Origin: an uncultured Duncaniella sp.
Lineage (GTDB): Bacteria > Bacteroidota > Bacteroidia > Bacteroidales > Muribaculaceae
Length of the DNA stretch: 64,000 nucleotides
NCBI GenBank assembly: GCA_910577335.1
Contig: CAJTMJ010000002.1
Location: 82,925 to 146,924, forward strand
Direction of reading: 5' to 3'
Shown: positions 16,142 through 24,938 of the stretch, one piece after another
Layout of the letters: every line of letters starts with the position of its first letter
Numbering within the stretch: position 1 is the stretch's first letter
Position numbers and translations under genes: made by a program
Notes under the pieces: model-generated
Database searches by the model: none
What the model was told of the DNA's origin: nothing
The model's input: the letters and a program-made list of their open reading frames with translations, nothing else

Positions 16142-18118
16142 TTATTCAATTTCCATCACGAAACCGCCCATAGACAATATTTCAACAGGTACTTTTGTCG
16201 GATCCTTGACTTTTAACGTTTTGGATTGGGGCTTACCGGTCTTCTTGTCATCATATATCATAGATACTTTTGAATCAGGAGTAATGAAACGAGAAAGGTC
16301 AAGGTTCAGCTTAATTGTTTTTGATTCAGCATTTGTGCCGGCTACATACCATTTGCCATTATTCTTTCGTGCCAAAATCACAAATTTGCCCGGATATCCG
16401 TCAATGAATTTTGTATCATCCCAAGTGGTAGGAACACGGCGAAGAAAATCCAAAGCCACAATCGGCGCACCTCCCTCTGATTCAGGGAGCAGATTTTCCG
16501 GTGTCAGAGCAAAATTCTGGATGGGATTCTGAAACAGAACTGTCGTGGCAAGTTCATGACCATCGGTAGTACGACGCACAGTACCTTTTTTGTTACCCTT
16601 AGAGAGGTAATGATTCATAAAACAACCTCCAAATTCCATATTGCCGATAGTATTTCTACAGAAGGGATGAAGCGCAGTATTGCGAGCTTCTTCATCGCAA
16701 TAGAATTGGTTGAACACCAGATTTTCTGATGCAAGTATAGCCTCAGAACCAACATAATTTGGATATAACATTTCCCATCCACGAGGTATCGTGCAACCAT
16801 GGAAAATAACCATTAGCCCATGGTCGTCAGCATCAGAAAGAATATCCTCGTAAAGTCGCATAGTCTCCTGCTTATCACCACCGAAAAAGTCCACTTTTAT
16901 ACCTTTGATCCCTAAATCTTTCATCCATCGCATTTCTTCTTTACGGGAAATCGGTGAATCCATCTTATTAATAGGACCTTGAACTATATCATTCCAATAT
17001 CCGCTGGAGCTATACCAAAGGAAAAGTTCAACACCTTTTTCACGTGCGTACTTGACCAGCTCTTCAATACCTTTTTTGCCTATATTAGTATCCCACCAAT
17101 TGTCAACTAATGTATACTTATATCCCATTTCAGCAGCCAAATCAATAAATTTCTTTTGGTCTTCAAGATTAATTGAGCCATCCTGCCATACTATCCAGCT
17201 CCATGTCCCCTTGCCATACTCGTATTTATTTGATGACTTGAAACGAGGTTCAACATTATCCCAAGGAGCGGTTGTCTCTACTATAGGAGCAAGATTGTCA
17301 GCCACGGTTATAGTTCTCCAAGGAGTAGCGCCCGGCAATGCGAACGCAGGTGAAACAGTACCGTTACCATTGTTTTCCTCCGGCATGGGGTATTCCACAG
17401 TATACAGACCATCGCCTGACATGTCGCTAAGACGTGACGCACAATACCTGCGGTCAACTCCTGTTTCACTTACCAATACCCAACCATTATCCCCTATACG
17501 GAATAGACCGGGGAAGGTGTATCCATGACCAAATTCTGATTTTTGGGTCATGGGGGTGTCGAATTGGTAATTTTCCTCATAGCTCGGCTTTGTGCGTTTC
17601 CATCCAACCATCGCATCGCTTTGTGGAGTCAGAAAGACTGATGTTTCGGTCGGAAAATCGAAGCCGGTAGATTCCTTTTCTATTACTATTGAACCGGTTT
17701 TATCATTATTGAGCCTTGGCAATTCATATCTGAAAGCTATGTCATTGTCCGACACCCTGAATACGATAGAAAACGGATTGTTATCACGGTTCACCAAATT
17801 CAAACGGAGTTCATTAGCCTTGTAATCCACTTGGCTCTTTTTAGAACGATCCAATGAGTATTGCCGCTCAATCTTATTCGATTCATGACCCTTCAGAGAT
17901 AGAGATTCTGAAAAATCCCCTTCATTTGAGATAAAACCAAGAGGGGAGGGGTCAAGCATAACTTTCCCATTATATGCAACAGAGTACGTAATGGCACCTG
18001 AAGATGCTTTATCAAAATCGACAACTAACTTCCCGTCAGGTGAAGACACACTAAGAATAGAAGCATTAACAGCAAAAGCCGCTGATAAAGCCAATAGAGT
18101 AAAAGGAATTTGTTTCAT
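16142..18118 (-). CDS. Glycoside hydrolase family 97 (alpha-galactosidase or alpha-glucosidase type)
   Basis: 658-residue exported glycosidase. It has an N-terminal signal peptide (MKQIPFTLLALSAAFAVNA), a GH97 N-terminal beta-sandwich from about residue 22 (SPDGKLVVDF), the catalytic TIM barrel from about 285 (GTWSWIVW, YTLVDNWWD, GIKGIKVDFFGGDKQ, VGSEAILASE), and a C-terminal beta domain. Asp410 in KVDFF occupies what I take to be the nucleophile position of retaining GH97 enzymes, and Glu459 in GSEA a likely acid/base. This favours the retaining alpha-galactosidase group over the inverting SusB alpha-glucosidases, but the alignment was done by eye. The start is placed at the Met before the signal peptide; 48 in-frame codons upstream run into rnpB and are unlikely to be translated. 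No SusC/SusD pair is adjacent. Confidence 0.87.
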   Translation of the reverse strand: MKQIPFTLLALSAAFAVNASILSVSSPDGKLVVDFDKASSGAITYSVAYNGKVMLDPSPLGFISNEGDFSESLSLKGHESNKIERQYSLDRSKKSQVDYKANELRLNLVNRDNNPFSIVFRVSDNDIAFRYELPRLNNDKTGSIVIEKESTGFDFPTETSVFLTPQSDAMVGWKRTKPSYEENYQFDTPMTQKSEFGHGYTFPGLFRIGDNGWVLVSETGVDRRYCASRLSDMSGDGLYTVEYPMPEENNGNGTVSPAFALPGATPWRTITVADNLAPIVETTAPWDNVEPRFKSSNKYEYGKGTWSWIVWQDGSINLEDQKKFIDLAAEMGYKYTLVDNWWDTNIGKKGIEELVKYAREKGVELFLWYSSSGYWNDIVQGPINKMDSPISRKEEMRWMKDLGIKGIKVDFFGGDKQETMRLYEDILSDADDHGLMVIFHGCTIPRGWEMLYPNYVGSEAILASENLVFNQFYCDEEARNTALHPFCRNTIGNMEFGGCFMNHYLSKGNKKGTVRRTTDGHELATTVLFQNPIQNFALTPENLLPESEGGAPIVALDFLRRVPTTWDDTKFIDGYPGKFVILARKNNGKWYVAGTNAESKTIKLNLDLSRFITPDSKVSMIYDDKKTGKPQSKTLKVKDPTKVPVEILSMGGFVMEIE

Positions 18119-18182
18119 AAATTTAAGGTAAAACGTGACGAATATCAAACCTAAAATTAAGTAGTAGCGCTTAAATAAAAAA

Positions 18183-18616
18183 GTAGCAGGACTATAAGCC
18201 GGGTTATGTCGTCGCGGGACCTCTATCAAGCAAAGAGCCCGAGGTGTTACCGCGGCGGTCATGTCATTTATCTAAGTGGCGCCTCGCTTTGCTTCGGCGC
18301 TCGAGCAGCCTACCCCCCGGCGATGGACGAGCAGCCCATTGAAAGGAACCTTAAGGCTCAACCTTCTTGCCGGTATACATGGCCTTGCAACCCATAAGAC
18401 GTGCGGCATACCATGTTACCATGATACCCGGTGGGCTCTTACCCCACCTTTTCACCATTTCCTTTATCATGAGGAATAAAGGTTGTTATTTTCTGTCACG
18501 TTACTCTGCCGTTGCCGACAGCTCACTGTTAGAAAGTATGGTGCTCTGTGTTGCCCGGACTTTCCTCTTGCCGCTCCGGAATAATCCATCGGCAAGCGAC
18601 ACGACCGTCCTGCTAC
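18183..18616 (-). ncRNA. rnpB: RNase P RNA (bacterial type A)
   Basis: Catalytic RNA of ribonuclease P, which trims the 5' leader of pre-tRNAs. On the minus strand, the 5' end GTAGCAGGAC and 3' end GTCCTGCTAC pair as a 10-bp P1 helix. The family's universal stretch GAGGAAAGTCCGGGC lies at 18553-18567. Other conserved parts are a GACAGAAAATAACAACC segment, GGTGGGGTAAGAGCCCACC, and the 3' AACCCGGCTTATAG block that pairs back to complete the core. Length is about 434 nt. Ends were set from P1 and may be off by a few bases. Confidence 0.95.
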
Positions 18617-18622
18617 GAAGTA

Positions 18623-18630
18623 CAAAATTA
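18623..18630 (-). promoter_or_regulatory. Promoter -7 element of rnpB
   Basis: TAATTTTG on the minus strand, 6-7 nt before the mapped 5' end of rnpB, the expected distance for a TAnnTTTG promoter. The -33 element is not clear. The known RNA end makes this one of the firmer promoter calls in the window. Confidence 0.7.
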
Positions 18631-18703
18631 CAAATTAATTTTAAAAATATCTTGGTATTAAACACCTTTTATTGTATTTTTACAAAATAATTATACATCT
18701 GAT

Positions 18704-21172
18704 ATGTTTGCTGAAGTGCTTTTACCAGTCCCCATACAGGGAACTTTTACATATAATGTGCCGGAATCTATCGCCGATACAGTGAAAATCGGTCATCGTG
18801 TGATAGTGCCTTTCGGCAAGAAAAAATTTTATACAGGTATAGTTTCAGCACTCACCCCAATCGCTCCTCAGGACTATGAGGTGAAAGATATCTTTTCAGG
18901 TATTGACACAACACCTATCGTGCGCCATCCTCAGCTTAAATTTTGGCAATGGTTAGCCGATTACTACCTATGCACTCCCGGAGAAGTTTTTAAAGCCGCT
19001 GTCCCTACAGGTCTAAAGATAGAGAGTGAAACCTTCATTTCACTTGCAACAGACTTCGAAGAGGATCCGGATAATAGGCTCACCGAACGAGAAACAATTG
19101 TGCTGGAAACCATAATGTCATCAGACAAAAAAGTAACTGTTGAGACATTAAAAAAGAAAACCGGATTTAATAATATCAGCCCGGTCATCAACTCCCTCCT
19201 TGAGAAAGAGGCTGTAATTATATCTGAAAATTTAGTTGAGCGTTATCATTCCCGCAAAATAACATACGTAAAGCTTTCAGCTGAAAAGGGTAATAACGAT
19301 GCTATACATTCGGCATTTGATGCCGTGCGCAATGGCAGCAAGCAAGAGACAGCCTTATTAGCACTCATTGAATTATCCGGGTTCATGAGACAGGGGGCAG
19401 AATCATTAAGAGAAGTCACAAGAGGTGAACTTTTAGAGAAATCGGGAGTCACTTCGACTGTACTCTCGGCAATGGCTAAAAAAGGGATTATCGAAATTTA
19501 CAAAAAGGAGATTAGCCGATTTGCATTCACAGGGTTAATAAACGGCATATTGCCAAAATTGACCGATGCGCAGAATATAGCTCTCGACAAGATACATAAA
19601 TCATGGATGACGCATGACATCACATTGCTTCATGGTGTAACGTCAAGCGGTAAAACAGAACTATATATCCACCTGATTGACTATGTGCTCAAGCAGAGAA
19701 GACAGGTACTATATCTCGTCCCTGAAATAGCTTTGACCACCCAGCTGACAGGACGTCTCCAGAAAGTATTCGGCGATAAAGTCGTGATATACCATTCAAA
19801 GTTCTCTGATAACGAGCGGGTAGATATATGGAAAAAGCTACTCGACTCATCTGAGCCATGCGTTGTGATCGGTGCGAGATCCTCAGTGTTTCTTCCATTT
19901 TCATCATTGGGTATGGTGATTGTTGACGAAGAGCATGAACAGGCTTACAAACAGCAGGATCCGGCTCCAAGGTACAATGCGAGAGATGCGGCTATCGTGC
20001 TTGCCAGTATGCATGGAGCAAAAACTTTGCTCGGGAGTGCCACTCCATCCATTGAGACATATTACAAAGCTAAGACTGATCGATTTGGTTTGGTAGAATT
20101 ATCTGAACGTTATGAGGGTGCTAAACTACCATCAATCGAACTTGTAGATATGTCATTGGCTCGAAAAAAAGGTGAGGTCCAAGGGATATTTTCACTACAG
20201 ACCCAGCGTCTCGTAAATGAATCGCTCAAAAAAGGTGAACAGGCAATTTTGTTTCTGAACCGACGAGGATATGCTCCAATCGCCAGATGCAAATTGTGTG
20301 GGTATGTGCCGAAATGTAATAATTGCGATGTCTCCCTGACCTATCACCGCCACTCAGACAAACTGATCTGCCACTATTGCGGGACTCCGTATTCTGTGCC
20401 CGATGTATGCCCTGCTTGTAAAGAACCGGGCATTGAAGTTCTTGGATATGGAACTGAACGAATAGAGGAAGAAGTTGAATCAATATTCCCAAAGGCTAAA
20501 ATATCAAGACTTGACCTTGACACCACCCGCAGTAAAGATAGCTACGAAAATATCATCGATGATTTCTCGGAAGGTAAATCTCAGATTCTCGTCGGCACAC
20601 AGATGGTCACTAAAGGTCTTGATTTTAATAATGTGAGCACAGTGGGTGTTGTGAACGCCGACATGATGATAAATTTCCCCGATTTCAGAGCTTCGGAACG
20701 GGCATTTAATATGCTTGAACAGGTAGCCGGACGAGCCGGACGACGTGGAGAAAACGGGAAAGTGACCATACAGACCTATAATCCGTCACATCCAATATTC
20801 CCATTCCTACTTGCACACAACTATAAAGGATTTTATGAGAATGAAATAGCGGAACGACAGACCTACAACTATCCACCTTTCGTCCGTGTGATCTATGTTT
20901 ATATTAAGCATAAGGATCCGGCAGCTGTATCCACTATCTCATTCGAATTCGCATCAAGGCTAAGGGCCCTTTTCGGCAATCGTGTAAGCGGTCCAGACGA
21001 ACCGTCTGTCGCACGTGTTCAGACATTATATATACGTCGTATAATGCTAAAAATAGAGACTAATGCCTCTATTTCAAAAGTAAAAAATCTGCTTAGGAAT
21101 GTGCAGATTAAAATGGTAAATGAAAAAAAGATGTCAGGTGCGATTCTTTATTACGACGTTGATCCAATGTAA
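18704..21172 (+). CDS. priA: Primosomal protein N' (replication restart helicase PriA)
   Basis: 3'-5' DNA helicase that recognises stalled forks and starts primosome assembly. The 822 residues show the N-terminal 3'-DNA-binding domain (FAEVLLPVPIQGTFTYNVP), Walker A at about 310-319 (GVTSSGKTELY), Walker B DEEH in VIVDEEHEQAYKQQD, the motif GSATPSIETY, and eight zinc-binding Cys in CKLCGYVPKCNNCD and CHYCGTPYSVPDVCPAC. The helicase C-lobe has ILVGTQMVTKGLDF and EQVAGRAGRRG. The gene is divergent from rnpB and its last 39 bp overlap the convergent VanZ-like gene. Confidence 0.97.
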   Translation: MFAEVLLPVPIQGTFTYNVPESIADTVKIGHRVIVPFGKKKFYTGIVSALTPIAPQDYEVKDIFSGIDTTPIVRHPQLKFWQWLADYYLCTPGEVFKAAVPTGLKIESETFISLATDFEEDPDNRLTERETIVLETIMSSDKKVTVETLKKKTGFNNISPVINSLLEKEAVIISENLVERYHSRKITYVKLSAEKGNNDAIHSAFDAVRNGSKQETALLALIELSGFMRQGAESLREVTRGELLEKSGVTSTVLSAMAKKGIIEIYKKEISRFAFTGLINGILPKLTDAQNIALDKIHKSWMTHDITLLHGVTSSGKTELYIHLIDYVLKQRRQVLYLVPEIALTTQLTGRLQKVFGDKVVIYHSKFSDNERVDIWKKLLDSSEPCVVIGARSSVFLPFSSLGMVIVDEEHEQAYKQQDPAPRYNARDAAIVLASMHGAKTLLGSATPSIETYYKAKTDRFGLVELSERYEGAKLPSIELVDMSLARKKGEVQGIFSLQTQRLVNESLKKGEQAILFLNRRGYAPIARCKLCGYVPKCNNCDVSLTYHRHSDKLICHYCGTPYSVPDVCPACKEPGIEVLGYGTERIEEEVESIFPKAKISRLDLDTTRSKDSYENIIDDFSEGKSQILVGTQMVTKGLDFNNVSTVGVVNADMMINFPDFRASERAFNMLEQVAGRAGRRGENGKVTIQTYNPSHPIFPFLLAHNYKGFYENEIAERQTYNYPPFVRVIYVYIKHKDPAAVSTISFEFASRLRALFGNRVSGPDEPSVARVQTLYIRRIMLKIETNASISKVKNLLRNVQIKMVNEKKMSGAILYYDVDPM

Positions 21173-21538
21173 CCAATAACATATAGGCACAGCCGTAAAA
21201 GCACCAAGTGTGTTAGCCAACGCATCCCACACATCGTTCCCGGCACGACCGAGTGCCATAGCGTATTGAAGCCATTCAATCAATGCACCGAATGCAGCCG
21301 AGCATAGAGCTACAATTATAGCTGCTTTAAGTGTCAACGGTTTTGATATTCGCCACCTGTCAAAAATAAAAGTGCCCGTAAGTCCACCGAACATTATAAA
21401 ATGGACTACTTTATCAGCATCCTCAAACAAAGGAAATTCCTCCTCCCCAAGAGGCTGGGGGAGGAGGGTTAAATAAAGTATCATGACTATTACAATAAGA
21501 GTCAATTGATACCCGGGGATAAACAATAATCTCTTCAT
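21134..21538 (-). CDS. VanZ-like family membrane protein
   Basis: 134-residue protein with four predicted membrane helices and the VanZ-like signature DKVVHFIMFGGLTG followed by GALIEWLQ and GNDVWDALANTLGA (family pattern DK..H...F, E..Q...R..d..D...N..G). VanZ of Tn1546 gives low-level teicoplanin resistance, but most chromosomal relatives are of unknown function; resistance is not implied. Its 3' end overlaps the end of priA by 39 bp on the opposite strand. The genes upstream on this strand (DUF3332 and a lytic transglycosylase) are also envelope proteins. Confidence 0.85.
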   Translation of the reverse strand: MKRLLFIPGYQLTLIVIVMILYLTLLPQPLGEEEFPLFEDADKVVHFIMFGGLTGTFIFDRWRISKPLTLKAAIIVALCSAAFGALIEWLQYAMALGRAGNDVWDALANTLGAFTAVPICYWLHWINVVIKNRT

Positions 21539-21585
21539 TACAAATTTTTAATGAATATATCTGATAAGTCTCCCCTTATGCCGTT

Positions 21586-22137
21586 TTATTTATTAAGAGC
21601 CCAAAGAGTCTCGCTTGCCATCATCTTATAAGCAAGAAGACCGTCAGCTGAAAGTTCAACAGTCTGACGAGTTCCGTCGATACCGGGCATTGAAACGTGA
21701 TTTTCATCAATGAAAGTCATGAATTCATAGTTTTCACCATTGGGAAGAACAACACTCCATGCCTGATCTTCTTCATCAAAATTGAAGCGTACAACAGATT
21801 TGTCGTTCATAGAGGTAATGGTATAACCCTTGCCATCACATTCTACGATATACTTGCCATCTTGTCCGTCAATCACCTTCTTGCCGGAAGCCACAGGGTT
21901 AGAACCGCTCCAGAACTCAATAGTGTTGATTACAAGAATATCAGCAAGCGCAGACACTTCATATACAGGGAGAATCCAGAATGCAACGAATACGAGTTCG
22001 TTCACAAACTTGTTGCTCACCTGATTGTTCCATGCGAGAAGCTTGTTGAACAATGCGAAGCTACCGATACATGATGAAGTCATCATTGATGTTGCGAGTG
22101 CGATGACTAAAGCAACGGGTAAAAAACGTTTTTTCAT
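21586..22137 (-). CDS. DUF3332 family lipoprotein
   Basis: 183-residue protein with a lipoprotein-type signal (VALVIALATSMMTSSC, lipid-attached Cys near residue 23). The following block, GSFALFNKLLAWNNQVSNK then FVNELVFVAFWILPVYEV, is characteristic of DUF3332, a Bacteroidetes-wide family without known function. The central part contains a hydrophobic stretch that may be membrane-embedded, and the C-terminal half is a beta-rich domain. 47 nt separate it from the VanZ-like start. A role at the inner face of the outer membrane is inferred from the lipoprotein signal only. Confidence 0.8.
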   Translation of the reverse strand: MKKRFLPVALVIALATSMMTSSCIGSFALFNKLLAWNNQVSNKFVNELVFVAFWILPVYEVSALADILVINTIEFWSGSNPVASGKKVIDGQDGKYIVECDGKGYTITSMNDKSVVRFNFDEEDQAWSVVLPNGENYEFMTFIDENHVSMPGIDGTRQTVELSADGLLAYKMMASETLWALNK

Positions 22138-22211
22138 TGTTTTGATGAATTTAATTAGAGGAATTAATATATTAAGTATAATTGATAACGTGAGGATTTC
22201 AATTTATAAAA

Positions 22212-23609
22212 TCAAGCTTTGGTCTTAGCTTTACTATAGAACTTATATACGCGATTCACATAATCGTATGTTTCCCTCCCTCGGGAATATCCGAATTTAA
22301 CCACGGGATCCTTATAATATTTGGGGTTCGATTTCCAAAGAATTGCCTTAGCCACATTGTTATCCCATTTTTTAGGATTTAGTCCATACTTTTTAGCCAA
22401 TGCTATGGCATCATATACATGAGCCAAGCCTGAATTATATGCCGCAATCACAAATTTCTTGCGTTCGGCGTCATCCGGCACCTTATTTTTTAATTGTTTA
22501 TCCAGATCACGGAGCAGCTTAAGCGCTGTTTCGACTGCAACATCATTTTTCATCATGCTTTTTGCTGACTGCCCGTAACCTTTAGCTGTACGAGGCATAA
22601 TCTGCATCATACCTCTGGCACCAGCCCATGACACAGCAGTGGAATCAAATTTACTTTCAACGTATGCTTGTGATGCTAACAGTTTCCAATCCCAATTATA
22701 ATTTTCGGCATATTTTTTAAACAGGTCATCAAATGGCGAAACAGATCTTCCGTTAAGGTTGAAATAGTTTTTGCCATTTTCATTTTTACTTAATTCAAAA
22801 TATCGTTTCAATAATTGAGCCTGTTCGCCACGAGGTTTATCGCCGTTAAGCCATGAGTTAATACTATCACCAAGCCAACTCTTATCGGGAGCGACAGCCC
22901 AAGCTGAACGTTGCTCGAAACTTAATGGCAATGAAATGTCAAGATCATTATAGTATGTCTTGTTTATTTTGGCTATATCGCTATCCACAATAGTCAATGG
23001 GATGGTACCGTCACTCACCATAGAGATCAAATCCTCCGTAATAATGGTATCACGGTCTACAGTGTGAATATTGATTCCGCCACCAATCTCTTGGTTAAGA
23101 TTTATTATACGAGCTTCATATTTTGAATCAGCTTCCACATATACATCCTTACCAACAAGATCAGTCACATCAGTTATCAGTTCCGCATCACCTTTCTTAG
23201 GCTGCACGAGTACCTGAGTGGTAATGTTTTCTGGTCCACACGGTATGACCTTTTCCTTATTCTCAGCAGTCACAGGTACCGGATATGCTATTAAATCGAC
23301 CAATCCGGAATCAAGCATTTCAATAGCACGTGACAAGGAGGGTGCGACATCCAATTTCAGAGCCAGATCCTTATCGACAGCCAATGCTGTTACCAACTCA
23401 TAGTCATAGCCCATTTCTTGTCCTCTATACATAAAGTACGCTTCCGGGCTATAGAGTGTGACAACTTTTAAAGTGTCAGGAAATGTGTGTGAAACAGCGT
23501 TTCGAGTGTCTTTGTCATTATCAGAACGATTAGAGGAGTTACCACACGAACTGGTAACCCCAACAATCATAAGTACACACAAGGATAGTAGACAAAATCC
23601 CCTTCTCAT
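22212..23609 (-). CDS. MltF-like lytic transglycosylase lipoprotein (solute-binding domain plus SLT domain)
   Basis: 465-residue lipoprotein (lipobox with Cys22 in VGVTSSCGNSS). Residues about 47-270 form a family 3 extracellular solute-binding domain (LKVVTLYSPEAYFMYRGQEMGYDYELV). Residues about 295-450 form an SLT/Slt70-like catalytic domain, with catalytic Glu318 in SQAYVESKFD and the motif GARGMMQIMPRTAKGYG. This is the architecture of MltF, which cleaves the MurNAc-GlcNAc bond with 1,6-anhydro product and is regulated through its binding domain. Predicted on the periplasmic face of a membrane, in peptidoglycan remodelling. Confidence 0.9.
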   Translation of the reverse strand: MRRGFCLLSLCVLMIVGVTSSCGNSSNRSDNDKDTRNAVSHTFPDTLKVVTLYSPEAYFMYRGQEMGYDYELVTALAVDKDLALKLDVAPSLSRAIEMLDSGLVDLIAYPVPVTAENKEKVIPCGPENITTQVLVQPKKGDAELITDVTDLVGKDVYVEADSKYEARIINLNQEIGGGINIHTVDRDTIITEDLISMVSDGTIPLTIVDSDIAKINKTYYNDLDISLPLSFEQRSAWAVAPDKSWLGDSINSWLNGDKPRGEQAQLLKRYFELSKNENGKNYFNLNGRSVSPFDDLFKKYAENYNWDWKLLASQAYVESKFDSTAVSWAGARGMMQIMPRTAKGYGQSAKSMMKNDVAVETALKLLRDLDKQLKNKVPDDAERKKFVIAAYNSGLAHVYDAIALAKKYGLNPKKWDNNVAKAILWKSNPKYYKDPVVKFGYSRGRETYDYVNRVYKFYSKAKTKA

Positions 23610-23684
23610 AGATGTTAGTTAAGAATTATAATTTATAAAAGTGCAGTATTGCAGTAAATGTTGTGAGAGGGATCGCGTGGAGAT

Positions 23685-24851
23685 TTAATATAAGAACACA
23701 CCTGCTTCTGACTTTATCGTCAATTTATTTTCCGGTGCATCTTCGACATGTCCTATCACACGAGCATCGATATTGAAGTCTTTTGCAATATCAATGACTT
23801 TTTGTGCGGCATCAGGTCTGACATATATTTCCATGCGATGACCCATGTTGAACACTTTATACATTTCACTCCACGGAGTATTGCTTTCTTTCTGTATCAA
23901 ATCAAACAATGGAGGGATAGGGAACAGTTTATCCTTTATCACGTGTTTGTTTTCAACAAAATGCAACACCTTGGTTTGTGCTCCGCCCGTGCAGTGAACC
24001 ATGCCGTCAATATCATCACGCATTTCGTTCAACAGACGTTTGATAACCGGAGCATACGTGCGGGTAGGGGATAGAACGAGTTCTCCAGCAGTGACAGTTG
24101 TACCTTCGACCTTATCGGTTAATTTCTTTGAACCGGAATAAACCAATTCTTCAGGCACTGCCGCATCGTATGTTTCGGGATATTTTTTTGCAAGATATTT
24201 AGCGAACACATCATGACGTGCGGAAGTAAGACCATTGCTACCCATACCACCATTATATTTGGATTCGTATGTAGCTTGTCCGAATGAAGCAAGACCTACT
24301 ATCACATCACCACCTTTTATATTGGCATTGTTGATAACGTCGCTTCTACGCATACGGCATGTTACGGTAGAATCGACAATGATAGTACGAACGAGATCAC
24401 CAACATCTGCAGTCTCACCACCTGTAGAATATATTCCGACTCCAAGCTCTCTAAGCTGAGCGAGAAGTTCTTCAGTGCCGTTGATGATTGCTGAGATAAC
24501 CTCTCCGGGTATAAGATTTTTATTTCGACCTATCGTGGATGAAACAAGGATATTATCAGTAGCACCTACGCAAAGCAAATCATCAATATTCATGATTAAG
24601 GCATCTTGCGCAATACCTTTCCATACTGAAAGATCGCCGGTCTCACGCCAATATGCGTATGCTAATGAAGACTTGGTGCCGGCACCGTCAGCGTGCATTA
24701 TATTACACCATTCCGGGTCACCACCCAATATATCAGGAATAATTTTGCAAAAAGCATGAGGATAAATACCCTTATCTACATTTTTTATAGCATTATGCAC
24801 ATCTTCTTTAGAAGCAGACACACCTCTTAGATTATAGCGCTGGTCACTCAT
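23685..24851 (-). CDS. purM: Phosphoribosylformylglycinamidine cyclo-ligase (AIR synthase)
   Basis: Closes the imidazole ring in de novo purine synthesis (FGAM plus ATP to AIR). 388 residues, somewhat longer than E. coli PurM (345). The ATP-binding stretch DGAGTKSSLAYAY corresponds to the family's DGVGTK motif, followed by the ALIMNIDDLLCVGATDNILVSS block and the Gly-rich VGLASFGQATYESKYNGGMGSNGLTSARH loop. GGAQTK replaces the usual GGG-I-N. The Bacteroidetes enzymes form a divergent group annotated either as PurM or AIR synthase-related, so assignment is probable rather than certain. Own promoter core at 24906. Confidence 0.85.
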   Translation of the reverse strand: MSDQRYNLRGVSASKEDVHNAIKNVDKGIYPHAFCKIIPDILGGDPEWCNIMHADGAGTKSSLAYAYWRETGDLSVWKGIAQDALIMNIDDLLCVGATDNILVSSTIGRNKNLIPGEVISAIINGTEELLAQLRELGVGIYSTGGETADVGDLVRTIIVDSTVTCRMRRSDVINNANIKGGDVIVGLASFGQATYESKYNGGMGSNGLTSARHDVFAKYLAKKYPETYDAAVPEELVYSGSKKLTDKVEGTTVTAGELVLSPTRTYAPVIKRLLNEMRDDIDGMVHCTGGAQTKVLHFVENKHVIKDKLFPIPPLFDLIQKESNTPWSEMYKVFNMGHRMEIYVRPDAAQKVIDIAKDFNIDARVIGHVEDAPENKLTIKSEAGVFLY

Positions 24852-24905
24852 ATCTTATAATATCTTGTGAAAATTTAGGGACAAATTATATTCAATAATT
24901 TTTGG

Positions 24906-24913
24906 CAAAGTTA
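24906..24913 (-). promoter_or_regulatory. Promoter -7 element of purM
   Basis: TAACTTTG on the minus strand matches TAnnTTTG, 55 nt before the purM start; a TTGG at the -33 distance is a weak second element. Confidence 0.6.
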
Positions 24914-24938
24914 ATAAATTTTAGCGAAAGCGCCAATA

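Noticed and set aside
18119..18262. 48-codon N-terminal extension of the GH97 gene
   Set aside because: It would overlap rnpB, and the signal peptide begins at the Met at 18118.
18206..18690. Plus-strand open frames of 60-107 codons over the rnpB region
   Set aside because: The sequence is RNase P RNA; the frames are incidental.
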